DNA of 64,000 nucleotides from Beta vulgaris subsp. vulgaris (lineage: Eukaryota; Streptophyta; Magnoliopsida; Caryophyllales; Amaranthaceae): contig NC_079206.1 in NCBI RefSeq assembly GCF_026745355.1, forward strand, positions 16,817,082 to 16,881,081, written 5' to 3'. Under the pieces are notes generated by a model. It searched no databases. It was not told where the DNA came from and saw only the letters and a list, made by a program, of their open reading frames with translations. Below are positions 23,727-35,106 of the stretch, one piece after another. Within the stretch, counting starts at the first letter, position 1. Each line of letters starts with the position of its first letter. The translations under genes were made by a program, and so were the position numbers.

Positions 23727-26700
23727 TTAAGCTGTCAGCGGCCGCAAGACACGTTTTGGACTGATTTTAACCCGTTTCTTGGGAGAATTTTTACCATGGA
23801 CAAATGAAGGTTGTTTTCGCTTTTTCTTCATCAATGAATTGTCACTGCGTGAACCATAAACGGCAGCTAGTAACATCTGGCCCCTAGCGCTGGTCATTGA
23901 CTTACGTATATATTTGGCCGCCTCCTTCCTTTTCACGTCGTGTTTACTTGTATTGCTCGATTTCTTAGCTGATGATGACTTGTCTACTATTTTGAGATGT
24001 TCATGTGGGACAGAATATGCCGCGTCTGAAAGTTTTCAATTTAAGGGATGTACAGTTAGTTTTACTACTAGTTGGAATGGGAAAACAGGTTAAGGTTACT
24101 CATCGGTTGAATGATATTTACCTGCTGGCTGCTCCTCATCAGAATATATATCCGGACTTTGAGCTCCTAGGGGAGTTGAAGGTTCAATGCCTACATCAAA
24201 TTTGGGCTCACCGTCAAAGATGTTCTCAAAATGTGAAGGGGGGTTCCATATTCCAGTTCCACTACTCATCTGTTCAATTTCACCAATTTTGTTAGAACAA
24301 GTACGGTTCTTGCTGGAATCACAATCTTCTTCCAACAACAAAAGAATATCAATTTCAGCTTTAACTTCCTTGACCTCCTCAATAATAGGCACACTCGAAG
24401 ACGGAGCAGAACTTTGTTTTGCTACAGCAGAATTCTGAGCATCAACACCAGCTTTCTTTTCAACCACATCTTGTCTAAGATCACTTAAAGGCGCTACAGA
24501 AGTATCTCTGTTTCTCCCAGCCTCAGAACAATGAAGATCCCCTGTCTCAGCACCGGCCATAATTTTATTTTCATCTCGCTTTACCTCACTTGCAGGCTCA
24601 TTAAAAGTGTCCCCAAAAGCATCCCTGGAATCACTAGCCTTGCAACCATGAAAACCCGTCCCAAGAGGGTATGAAGTAGATGGAAGGTCCATATCATCCA
24701 GAACAGACTTGGGAGAAGTGCTAAGGACTTTCTTAGAACACTCCGCTTTCCACTTCTCAATCAAACTACCAAACCATGGTGTGCCTTTTCTTGCATAGAA
24801 AAGAATGTATGCATCTTGACAGAGCGCAATTTCTTCATAAACCCTAGTGACCTGAGCACAAATCAAGACATAGTAAATGTATAATTTCTCAAACTCAAAG
24901 CAATCTGAGACCAGAAATTATACCATATGTTCATATCAAAAATACCTTTGAATCGTCAAACCGATACCATTTGTCCGGGGAAGTACGGATATAGCAGAAG
25001 TAGTGCCCTGAAGTGGACCAATGTCCAACATGCACAACAATGGCAAATAATTCGTATTTCAAATTTTCCTGCAAAGAATGCAAAGATCAATACAGGTTAC
25101 ATTAAAAAAAGTCATGTCTTCTTATTCAGTGTGTTTAGCAAAGGGGGGGGGGGGGGGGGGTTGAAGCTGACAACAGAACTTCAATGAGGACAAAACATAG
25201 TAAATAAAAGTTCTGCTACTCAGTTCAGTTCCCGAATGAGAGAACCTTTTATTCTTAATATATTCTTAATATATTTATATGAACAATCACATATATACAA
25301 TCAAAGAGATCTCTTACATTGTCAACTCTAAGAGGCTAAGTACCCATAAATTTTGAAAACATGATAGGAAGTCAAATTTTGTTTATGAGAATGTCGTGCT
25401 ATGAAGAGGTCACTAATAAGAACCAAGGGTTACCAGTTACCACCCCCATAATCATGTTTAGCTTCTGAAAAGTGTTGCACCTTTTCTATAACAGAAGTTT
25501 AAGAAATTGACGACTAAAACTATAGGAGAGGAGCTAACTGTAAGTGGCAGAAGAAATGGTATGGGTGAAAGTTGGCATAATTTGATTTTATAAAGGTAAA
25601 CACTAATAGGCCGACTAGCTCTATTTCACTGAAGAACAAATTTCCCAAATCCTCCAACTATATCTCATTACAGAATAGCTATTGTCTAGATCCACCTTGG
25701 AGTATAAACCGAACTACTCAAATTTATTGCCAAACTACCATTTTATATTTATGTATTTCACTATGGCTGGATAAACATATACTATATATTATATGTTTCA
25801 CAAGGCCTGGATAAACATATACCCCCTATCTAGCAGATGTTAGTATAAATAGAAGTGTTTAAATAAATAAAAGAGATGGTTAATCAATTCAACAATATTT
25901 CGAACACAAAAAACAACATATATTTCATATAGGAACATACATTCTCATCATTAGAGCCTTTGGTGTAAGGGGCCAAGTCTAGGTCCAGTGGGTACTCCAC
26001 TGTCTTGTCAATTTTCTCAACATCAACACCATCACTCTTAAACCTCTTCAAATGGAAGGCAGCTACAGAAGGAGCTTGATACAGCATTAGCTGCTTCTCT
26101 ACTTGCACCTGCTCTTTGCAACTGTCACATGTAAACTTTTCTGTGTCTTCAATACTTTCCACCTTAGTAAAAGATTTTAAAGCATTTTCCAAACTGTCCA
26201 CTTCCTCAATCTCCAAACTTAGGTCAATTAGGGGTTCATAAGTGTCAGAATTATGACCACATTTGCAGCACCGAACCTGAGTTTGAGATAAAAAATTAGT
26301 TCACAATAACTCCAACAAGAATTTGGTAGGCTAAACAAACCAAAAAGAACATTTATCAAGAGCAACCTGGCTTACAAGACGGCCACCAAAAATCTGGTTC
26401 ACCAATGGATCATCAGGCAATGGTAAATTGTTAGGTCCGGAAGCATCATTTGCACTTGCCTCGTACTTTGACCAACTACGGTCAAGCTTATCCGACAAAC
26501 ACTGTAAAAACTCATGGGCATCTTCTTGCTGGTATCTCTGGAAGAAAGAGGAAATGTCTAGGAAATTGAGGTCAAAGATAGCAATATATTGGACATGTTC
26601 TCATCTAGAAGATATGTCAACGTGACTAAAAATTCTTACAACACAAATAAGAATCTAGCTGCTAATCCTTTTTCTCCAAACTATACCTACCTAGTACACA

Positions 26701-28308
26701 AAAAAATGAAAGCAACCATGTTACATATGACGCTTAACTCCTTCCTACAAAGATCTCGCAAATTAAGTAAGACACATCTAAGCATACTAGCACGAAAAAC
26801 TGACAACAATAAAACAAAGAATAGTGCAAATTTACTATTATCAAAATTAATCACAGGATACTGCTCAAATTATCCACAAGGTTGGATGGTGAGATCACAC
26901 GCCCTGAATATGCAAGTGAATGCTCAATCTGTTCACGCACGGCACAGATCACACAAAACTCATCACCTGCAATATAATTTCAGGACCAAAGAGCAAATGA
27001 AATATAAACATCACCGCCCAAAAAAATTTACAAGGACATCAAACGAAAAATTCTCATTTTCCTATTGAATTCAATAAAGAGACAATTATATCCATTAAAA
27101 CAGGATGGTGTTCACTTCAAATCTCACCATGACTCGATGCCTCATGTTTGAGAGAAAGCAGTCCTTCAACAAAAGGAACTGTGTGAGTGAAGCACTGCAA
27201 TATAGCATTTAGAAAACATGTATTCCCAAGGTTTGCAAGACCCGCACCCTGCCACAAAAACCAATACAATTAAAGCAAACAAACACAAGGATAATCAATG
27301 TGCAATTTTCTCACGTGTTTTCACCCACAATTTTACACTCAGAAGGTCTATACAATATCAGAATTCCATTTTAAAAAACCACAATAAAAACAAACTTTCA
27401 ATTATAGCAAAGCAATATCATACCACTGGACATGGCTCAGGTTCATAACATCCCATACTCGGATACCGAAACAATTCATTTTCTCTTTCCCTTCCTGGAT
27501 ACAAAGGCCTTCTTCTACAATGTCTCCTATGGTGATGATCTCTACCCATCATTCTCATATACCTCCCACCATAATATCCACCAGCTCTGCAAGAGTGAGG
27601 TTCATCATGGTTAAACCGTCTCGGCGACCGCCAATCTGGGAAACGATTTCTCCTATAGCACCCTTCCTCGTCCTCTTCCTCATCCCCACAATCACACTTC
27701 TCCGGGAAGTGATATTCAACCAATGGACCAACCATTGGACTTAATCTTGTTTCCTCCACCTTATCTAATAAATTTCCACCTTCATCATTGTCACCAAAAT
27801 CTATTAATTTCTCAAAGATCTCGGTATCAGCTGACAAATCATCTAGGGTTTTAGTGAAATCAACATCTTCCCAATTCTCACCCCTTTCATTAACAGATTC
27901 ATCTAGGGTTTTCTTAATTTGTGCATCTTTTAATTCCAATTTTTCATCCCCTTCCTTCAGAGACTCTTCTAGGGTTTTGCTAAACAAGGAATCTTCCTTC
28001 ACAGACTCTTCTAGGGTTTTACTACACTCAGCATCTTCGATTTCCGAAAACCCACCTAGGGTTTTTTGTTCAGATTGCGTAAAATCTAAACAAGGGTTTT
28101 CAGTTTCCATAATTTGAACAACTGGGTTATCGCTTTCCGTGGTTTCAACAACTAGATTTTCGGTTTCTTTAGTACTCGAACACTCACCAAGAATTTGATC
28201 AACTTGCGCAAAATCTAATAAAGGGTTTTTCAATTGCATATTTTCCGAAGGTGGGGTTTCTTTTGTAATTGGAATTGAGATTTTGGTTTTCTGGGTTTGT
28301 TCCTCCAT
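23727..28308 (-). CDS. Ubiquitin-specific protease, UBP20/UBP21-like
   Basis: Eight exons with GT-AG introns: 28308-27424, 27248-27128, 26966-26862, 26557-26367, 26276-25941, 25068-24946, 24851-24122 and 24025-23727. Phases agree throughout and the sum is 2790 nt, 929 residues plus stop. It is a cysteine protease that removes ubiquitin from proteins. The Cys box GLANLGNTCFLNAILQC opens exon 2, QQEDAHEFLQ lies in exon 4, CxxC pairs (VRCCKCGH; CDSCKEQ) are in exon 5, and the His box GHYFCYIRTSPDKWYRFDD is in exon 6, so the catalytic residues are intact. The C-terminus is a basic, lysine-rich tail. The N-terminal 295 residues are acidic, repeat a KTLEES-like motif about four times, and end in an Arg/His/Gly-rich patch. 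An in-frame ATG at 28515 exists, but the added 69 residues look like translated leader. Order and motifs match the UBP20/21 group of plants. Exon borders are inferred by eye. Confidence 0.9.
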
Positions 28309-29696
28309 TAACAGAGAGCGAAAGAGTGAGAAAAAAGAGGAATTTTGAAATCTAGAAAGAAAGGAGGGACGAACAAAAATTAGCGATGAAAAGTTGATGT
28401 TTGACTGAAATTTGGGAGGGAAAGATAAAAAAAAGGAGGGTTTTGTTTGGTTTCGGAAAAATTTGGAGGGAAATTTGAGAATTAAAAAGCCGCCATAAAT
28501 GGTCTGAATCAGCAACTTGAAAACTGTGGAAGCAGTAAAAAAAGATTGACGACGGGGGAGAGAGAATTTTAACCAGAGAGCGACCTAATGTTGAAGAAGC
28601 TTTTTGCTTTTTTTAAGGGCTGTGAAAGAAAAAGACTAAATACAACAAAATATTTGAAAAGACTAACCTACCCTTATTAAAATTTAACCCCACCCTCACC
28701 CTCACCCTCACCACATACGAGAAATCTGCATCATCATCGTCTTCTGCATCGTCATCGTCGTCTGCATCAGTTTCGCGAGCCCACGGTGGTGATGCCCACG
28801 ATCCTCCTCCGCTTCGTCCGACTCGCCGACCCTAAATCCTCCTCTAACTTCTCGTTCGACGCGCCATCTTGTTTGCATCGTCGTCGGCATCTGCTCGTCG
28901 CCGGGATCGTAGTCCACGGTCTGTTTTCTTTGATTCTTGAATTTGTTTCTTTGATTGAGATATTGTTCTTCTGTTTGTTTTAATTGTGTTGAGATATTTT
29001 TTTTTGAAAAAAATACATTTTTATTGGAATTGCAGATGGTTAAAACTTCCACATAATTGATATGCGAACTCATATTGAAATTTAGAGAACTGAAGTATCA
29101 TGATACCATAAGCTGAAGTATCATGATACCCATAAGCTGAAGTATCATGATACCATAAGCTGCTATGTTTTGATATGCTAACTCATATTGAAAAAAACTA
29201 AAACTTCCACATAATTGATATACTAACTCATATTTACAGAACTGAAGTATCATATACCATAAGCTGCTATGTACTACGAAATTTGATAGTCATGAGATCA
29301 CTAATTGATTAATGAATTTGATAGTCATGAGATCACTTGTTGTAATGAATTTGGTGCATCCACTTATTAAAAAAATGTAGTAAGTTTGTCTGTATATGAG
29401 GATATTTGTGGTTTGCTACTCCAAGCTAATGAAAGCAACCGTAAATGCACAACCACCTTTTTGCAAGGTATAGTATAGTAGTGGTAATTAATTAATGATG
29501 AGCCAATATATCAGAGCTTTAGAGACAGATTTTTGGAGTGTCTCATGTTGGTGACTTGAGTTGGTAATAAGTAGGCCATATATTAGTACTCCAGTACTCC
29601 ACACATATACCTATAGGAGATTTTTGGAATGTACTGCATAGTTATTGTTATGTGCAATAAGACTTGAGAAACATTTAATTCTTTTTAATTATAATT
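28309..29696. other. Region between UBP gene and mobile-domain pseudogene
   Basis: It holds the UBP leader and promoter (no clear TATA box seen), a cCACCCTCACCCTCACC microsatellite-like patch near 28690, a CG-rich patch of unknown meaning (28740-28920) and AT-rich DNA. No further gene is supported. Confidence 0.5.
29090..29170. repeat. 23-24-bp tandem repeat, three units
   Basis: The unit ctgaagtatcatgatacc plus ataag occurs at about 29090, 29113 and 29137. A diverged fourth partial copy lies near 29242. The core tatcatgata is palindromic. Confidence 0.8.
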
Positions 29697-32060
29697 ATGA
29701 TGATGTATCAGATGTCAAGTACTAGAGAAAAAGGTTGTATTAGCCAGAAAGATGGAAATAAAGGAAAAGGAAAGAGGCAATTACTTGACACTGAAGCACC
29801 ATCGGAGAAAAATTATAGTGGTCGACTTGGAAAAATAATTAATAGAACTCGAAAAGGTGTTACAATGTCTGCGAGAGCTAGGGCTATGAAAGCTAGAGAA
29901 GAAGTTTTAGCCCCTACTAGTAAAAATGATCGAGAGAAAACTCATATGGAGGACTTTACTATCCCCAACTATGTTGATAATGATTCAAATGATAATATTT
30001 CTGAAAAAGAAGATATGTTGTTTAGTGATAATCTATTTCAGAGAGAACGTGAGGATGATGAGGATCGAGTTGATGATACTGATGATGTAGAGGGTGATGA
30101 CATAGGGGAGGAGGATGAGGAAGAACAAAACGTACACAAAATTGATGATTGGCAGTTGATTAGAGGGATAGATGGAGGACCTTCAAATCCTGATTTACTT
30201 ACCGGTTTTCGCGCTCATGTTGCACACTACATATGGATTGGCCTGGTTAGATGCACATCTTCTAATGCTTTTTTAATCCATGTATTCATTAATTCGTGTA
30301 TATTAATAATAGTTTTTTCGTTCAATAGGATCGAGGTTTGTTGACATGCCACAATCGAAGTGACCAGTTATCTTCGTGGACTATAGAACAAGATGATGTT
30401 AAACTTCTGCTTGCAAAAACACAATTAAAACATTTATCAACTTGTATGTTTGAGCACGTAAACTTGCCTCTGATTTCAGCTTTCGTTGAGAGATGGCATC
30501 CTGAAACAAATTCATTTCACATGCATGTGGAGAAATGACCATCACTCTTCATGATGTATCTTATATACTCAATGTACCTGTAGTGGGTAACCCTCTAATT
30601 ACTGAGAATACAGGAACTGCGGTATCATTGATGAAAACCCACATGGCATCCCTCCTATATATGTTTATGGATGAAATAAATAAAAATTGGAAGAAAGGTA
30701 CCATAAAATTCAATGTTGTAAAATCTAACATATCTAATCAAAATGTAAATTCAAAACATACTGCAATAGGATTTTTGTTATGGTTGGTTGGTGCTGCATT
30801 GTTTGTAGACAAGACTCATAATGCAGTGAATGGACATTTTTTTACCTTTTCTAATGAATTTAGAAGGGGTTAGTAGTTATGCCTGGGGTGCTGCAACTTT
30901 AGCTTATATGTATCATCAGCTCGGAAAGGCTTCACGATTTCAAACTAAGCAAATATGTGGTTGTTTGACATTACTTCAGGTAAGAAATATATGGTTATTG
31001 ATTTAATTTTAATACATTTGAACTATATATTATCTTAAAGTATTTAAATTTTAATGATGTGTGTATTTGTTATTTGAGTTAATAGGCATGGATATATGAA
31101 TATTTTCCAAGATTTAGGCCAACGGAAAATGGGAATTGGGCGAAACAACCACCATATGCTGCAAGATGGTACCTGGAAAGATGAAAAAGACGAATGATGA
31201 TTTACTAATTTACAGAGCTGCGTTAGATTGCATGACGGTGGATGAGGTTAATCAAATACTTACTCTTTCATTTTATTAATTGTTTTTGTCATAAGTTTAG
31301 AAATTACTTGTGTATCAACATATTTTATTTTATGTAAGTAGGTTACTTGGACCCCCTTTACAAGAGATCCGAGCAAAGATGTTCCAATTTCGCGATATTG
31401 TGGAATCATTCACTGTCGGTCCATTACTGAGCCATACATGCCTATTCGAGTTTTAAGACAATTTGGATATGTTCAAGTGATACCTCCATGTCCTTTTGTT
31501 CCTAATAAAGTGTATAAGGGATCCAATATACATAAATATAATTGTGTACATGATCCGATGATTACAAATTGGAGAACATGGCAACAACATTTGATGCAAC
31601 CTGGTATTCTTGGGTCTTTTCATGCTCGTTTTACCACAGAAGTTGCTGATAATTATATAAGTTGGTTTAAGGATCGCACACATCCTAAAGTACAACATAT
31701 CACAGGGCCAAGTCCAATGCATCAACCTATCCCATTCAATGAGATGCCTGATAGAGCGGTATAATAGTTTATGTTAAATTTGTGTATTTATTTATGATGA
31801 CATGAACTAAATAGAGGCAATATAATATGTGTATTTACGTCCCCGTTTTGAAATGATGACAACGCTTGCAATACTTGGGTGCACGTGCATATCCACTTCA
31901 TCCAGAGATACGCGATAGGACTGATAAAGAGACATATTATCGATGCCTCAACGAGTTGACTATTGCTTTGGAAGATTTAATGCCTGAACTCGAAGACGAT
32001 CGTCGTCGAAGAGGAGTCAGTCATGCATATGGTCATGGTGATAGTGTACATGGTAATTGA
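29697..32060 (+). pseudogene. Plant mobile domain (MAIN-like) gene, frameshifted
   Basis: Exon 1 (29697-30245) encodes a charged, acidic leader and the start of the domain (GGPSNPDLLTGFRAHVAHYIW). After a GT-AG intron, exon 2 starts at 30329 (DRGLLTCHNRSDQLSSW). The rest follows the plant mobile domain in order: GEMTITLHDVSYILNVPVVG, SSYAWGAATLAYMYHQLG, WIYEYFPRFRP, SRYCGIIHC and a final Arg/Asp-rich tail ending near 32060. Frame changes at about 30527, 30868 and 31182 break it. Such domains occur in Mutator-like transposons and in host MAIN proteins that help silence transposons. With three lesions this copy is probably a dead transposon-borne version. A convergent OTU fragment lies downstream. 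Confidence 0.75.
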
Positions 32061-32397
32061 TAATTGTATTTTTATTGTCTTAGTTTTAAATATTAGTGTT
32101 TGAAATTTATTCTTAAACATGTGTGTTTAACTTATATTTTTTGTTCCATATGTTACCATCTTGATCAATTATTTGGTTGATGTCGCCACCTATATATTGA
32201 AGTTTAGAAGTAAATCATTACTTGCAATTATAAATATGGTATATGCCAAAACATGAGACATTATTATATATCAAAGTGAAATGAACTAAAATTGAGGGAG
32301 AACACAAACTTTAAACGCGTTAATGGTGTAACTATGAAATGAAATCCTACTGCTCAAACCATGCCATGAGAAATGAAACCTATTAAAAAATTATGTT

Positions 32398-32935
32398 CTA
32401 TCTAAAATGTTCCATTGATCAAACCTTCCCCGCAAATTGCTTTTCCAAAAACGAATCTCAGAGTTACAGTAATTATCCCATCCAGGATACAGTGTCGGCA
32501 ACGGAGCACCATCATGCATAAGGACTATAAAGTGACGATCAATAAGTCCCAGGTTGATGTGCAACATTGGAGGTTGACTCCCGCGATGATATTCTAAATG
32601 CAAGAACGTAAGACTGCCAAAAAGAGTATAACATGTGACAATTTTCTGATACCTAGTTGCAACCACAAACCCATGGTCTAACATACTCAACCACTTATCC
32701 TCTCGAGCAAAAGAATTAGGTTGGAACTAGTCAAGCCCACGAAAGGATCTACCGAAACCAAATTGACCACCCAACATTTCAAAGTATAAATGCCGTTGGG
32801 AATTCATTTCCTCCAAGAGCTCATTCCTAACACGCATCCACTCATCTGGATTTCCATACTCATGATAAGCAATACATCTAAACCCGCAATTTCCGTCGCC
32901 GATGACATCCACATATGGATTTGAGTGCTTGTTTG
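32398..32935 (-). pseudogene. OTU-type cysteine protease fragment
   Basis: On the minus strand DVIGDGNCGFRCIAYHEYG carries the OTU catalytic motif (D-G-N-C-G-F-R), with Cys present. After a TAG at about 32730 the same frame continues with EDKWLSMLDHGF and ends GLIDRHFIVLMHDGAPLP and YPGW, where the His of HFIVL fits the catalytic His position. OTU enzymes cleave ubiquitin or ubiquitin-like chains. Related OTU segments are known from plant Mutator-like elements. No start codon or longer gene context is seen, and it points towards the mobile-domain pseudogene. Confidence 0.65.
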
Positions 32936-33376
32936 TTGTTTCCCAAATTTTTTTGCGTTTTGAAATGGGCCATATTAACAGTTTTTTTTTTATTATTAAA
33001 AGAAAATCCTAATTAACCATGGTTATGTTAGATGTAATTTTAAATGCTGTATTTAGCCTTTTATTTTGTTGTATATAGCACTTATGTTTTTTAAATACGT
33101 GTGTAGTTTAGGAGAAAGAGAGGAAAAAAAAAGTATAGTTGTGTACAAACCTACTCCCCGTAAAAATAGGAGAATAGTTTTTCTTTAAATAAAATTACCT
33201 TACTAATTTAAAGTCATATGAGATTTGATAATATTTGATTTTTTTTTATTTTTCGAAAATGGGATAAAAGTTTGAACTTTCACTTCTCAACTAATTTGTG
33301 GAAAAGGATTATTGGAGGTAGCTTTGTTTTTTCGTTGTTTTTTGTCTTTTTACCCAAAACTTAGAAGTTAGATGTC
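32936..33376. other. AT-rich repeat flank, no gene seen
   Basis: The part from about 33230 to 33373 is similar to 36920-37060 (aatttgtggaaaag, ttttgtctttttac, aatttagaagtt phrases), so it belongs to a dispersed repeat that received the Helitron at 33377. Confidence 0.55.
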
Positions 33377-33890
33377 ACGGGTTAGTTACAATTATCAAAT
33401 ATATTGTTACTCACAAATTTTATAATTAATTCTATTAACTTTTCGTAATAGGCTATGTACTAAGAAATTAAAAAATGTACATTATTGAAGTGTTGTGAAC
33501 AATAGGCCACAGGTTCGAATTTCCCTCCCCTTTTTTGTACTTTGTATGGCTTTTGTGGCTCATATGGATCAAAAGAAAAAGTTGTTAAAAATAACATCTA
33601 AGGAATTGGGGATAATAATAACAACTTCAATGAAATTTGAGTAGCATAATGTTATTTTAGTGCTTAGTAAAAAGGTTGAAATCAAAAAGCTTGTCTACAT
33701 ATTTTTATTCTTACATATAATTATAATACTTTATTATGTTTTGCTTTGAAACATTAAACATTCAAATTGTAATGGATTAGTGGTTAAACTCTCACATTTC
33801 ATATCAAATGTCATATGTTCTAATCCTAGTAAAAGAGTATCACATGGCACCGTTCCTGAAGCAGGCCGCCTTTTAATATATTTGTATAAA
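33377..33890 (-). mobile_element. Helitron family copy A, degraded termini
   Basis: It matches copies at 54015-54429 and 59425-59936 through most of its length (atatattgttactcacaaa; tttattatgttttgctttga; cttttaatatatttgtata). On the minus strand it starts with a decayed TTTATACAAATATATTAAAAG, and its 3' hairpin/CTAG is eroded at about 33377. An internal tRNA-like motif is at 33779-33826. Confidence 0.7.
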
Positions 33891-33948
33891 TTACTCACCT
33901 TGATTCTTTTTTTTAAAACATTTGCTTTTGCTCATATATTAAAGAAAA

Positions 33949-35007
33949 GAGAATGTATTATGTCGGACTCGTCCGACCATAATCTTTGGTCGGACGACTT
34001 TCAGGTGGTTCCAATTTTTTTTCAGTTAGTCTTAATTTTTTTTCAAGTAGTCTTCATTTTTTTTCAGGTAGTCTTCATTTTGTTTTCAGTTAGTCTTCTT
34101 CTTTTTCAGTTAGTTTTTGTACTTCAGTTAGACTTACTTTGGGTTTCAGTTGGTCTTTATTCTTTTTCAGGTAGTCTTCATTTTTTTTTCAGGTAGTCTT
34201 CATTCTTTTTCAGCTAGTCTTCATTTTTTTTCAGGTAGTCCAACTGAAAAAAAACAAAGTCCAACTGAAACAAAACAAAGTCCAACTGAAAGAAACACAA
34301 AGTCTAACTGAAAGAAAAAAAGTCCAACTGAAAGAAAACAAAGTCCAACTGAAAGAAAACAAAGTCCAACTGAAAAGAAAACAAAACACTAACCTCGAGT
34401 TCAGGGCCATGTCATTCATACCCAAGCATTTCTCAAGTAGTTGAAGGAGTTTTCTCAAGTAGTTGAAGGAGATTTCTCAACTGAAAGAAGCCTTAATTTG
34501 AGTTGAGGGCCATGTCTTCCACCACTTCTGGAATTAATAAAAAGAACCATGGCATTGTTATAATAGTAGAACAGAAGCACCAAGAGCACTTTGTTCTAGG
34601 CTAACAACTCCTTATCACTTCCAAACAACAGGTGTCGAAATCTATTACTATCCTTACTATACACAACCATTCTAGATAAACTAAATCATCTTCACGACTT
34701 CACCCAAAATCACCAAGAGCACAGCCGATTTCGCACATTTGCGAACCACCGAGAAATGCTTGCGAAAATGTGCGAACGAGAGAGAAAGTTGTGAGATAGA
34801 GAATCTACCATAACTTGAATCTACGGTTGATCCGTCACCGGAAACCACCGAGGTTGATGTTGTCGCCTCCATTTTAATATACCCGGGCGTTTCAGAAGAT
34901 TGAGGTGCTGGTTTTGTGGAGGGAAGTCGAAACTAAAATTGTATAGTACTGGGCTCAGCCCGTCTGACGAGAATATTGGGTCTGACGGTCTGACCCAATA
35001 CTTTCAC
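33949..35007. mobile_element. Mutator-like element T1 (Pack-MULE-like), 9-bp duplication
   Basis: taaagaaaa is duplicated at 33940-33948 and 35008-35016. The termini GAGAATGTATTATGTCGGAC and, inverted, GTGAAAGTATTGGGTCAGAC match each other and those of the sister element at 35107-36031. Inside the left end is a tandem array of tcttcattttttttcaggtag-like units. After it come units of the kind caactgaaagaaaacaaagt (about 34240-34385), that is, a mirrored array. The rest of the interior differs from the sister element and may be captured DNA. Confidence 0.85.
34681..34872 (-). other. Open frame of 63 codons inside T1, possible captured exon
   Basis: ATG-led frame starting MEATTSTSVVSGDGSTVDSS on the minus strand, at a better base composition than its surroundings. 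The Ser/Thr-rich start followed by a hydrophobic C-terminus (AVLLVILGEVV) is not recognised. The sister element has different sequence here, so it might be a gene fragment picked up by the transposon. It could also be chance. Confidence 0.3.
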
Positions 35008-35106
35008 TAAAGAAAAATACTCCCTCTATTCCATAATATAGTGCTTACATCTATTTTAGGTGTCCCAAAATATTGTGCTTACTTCATTTTCTATTAATTT
35101 GTTTAA

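Noticed and set aside
28786..28983. 65-codon plus-strand frame upstream of the UBP gene
   Set aside because: It has no domain and lies in a CG-rich patch. Divergent transcription is possible but unsupported.
30338..30873. Two separate small genes in the mobile-domain region
   Set aside because: They read as successive parts of one domain separated by a frame change, so they were merged into one pseudogene.
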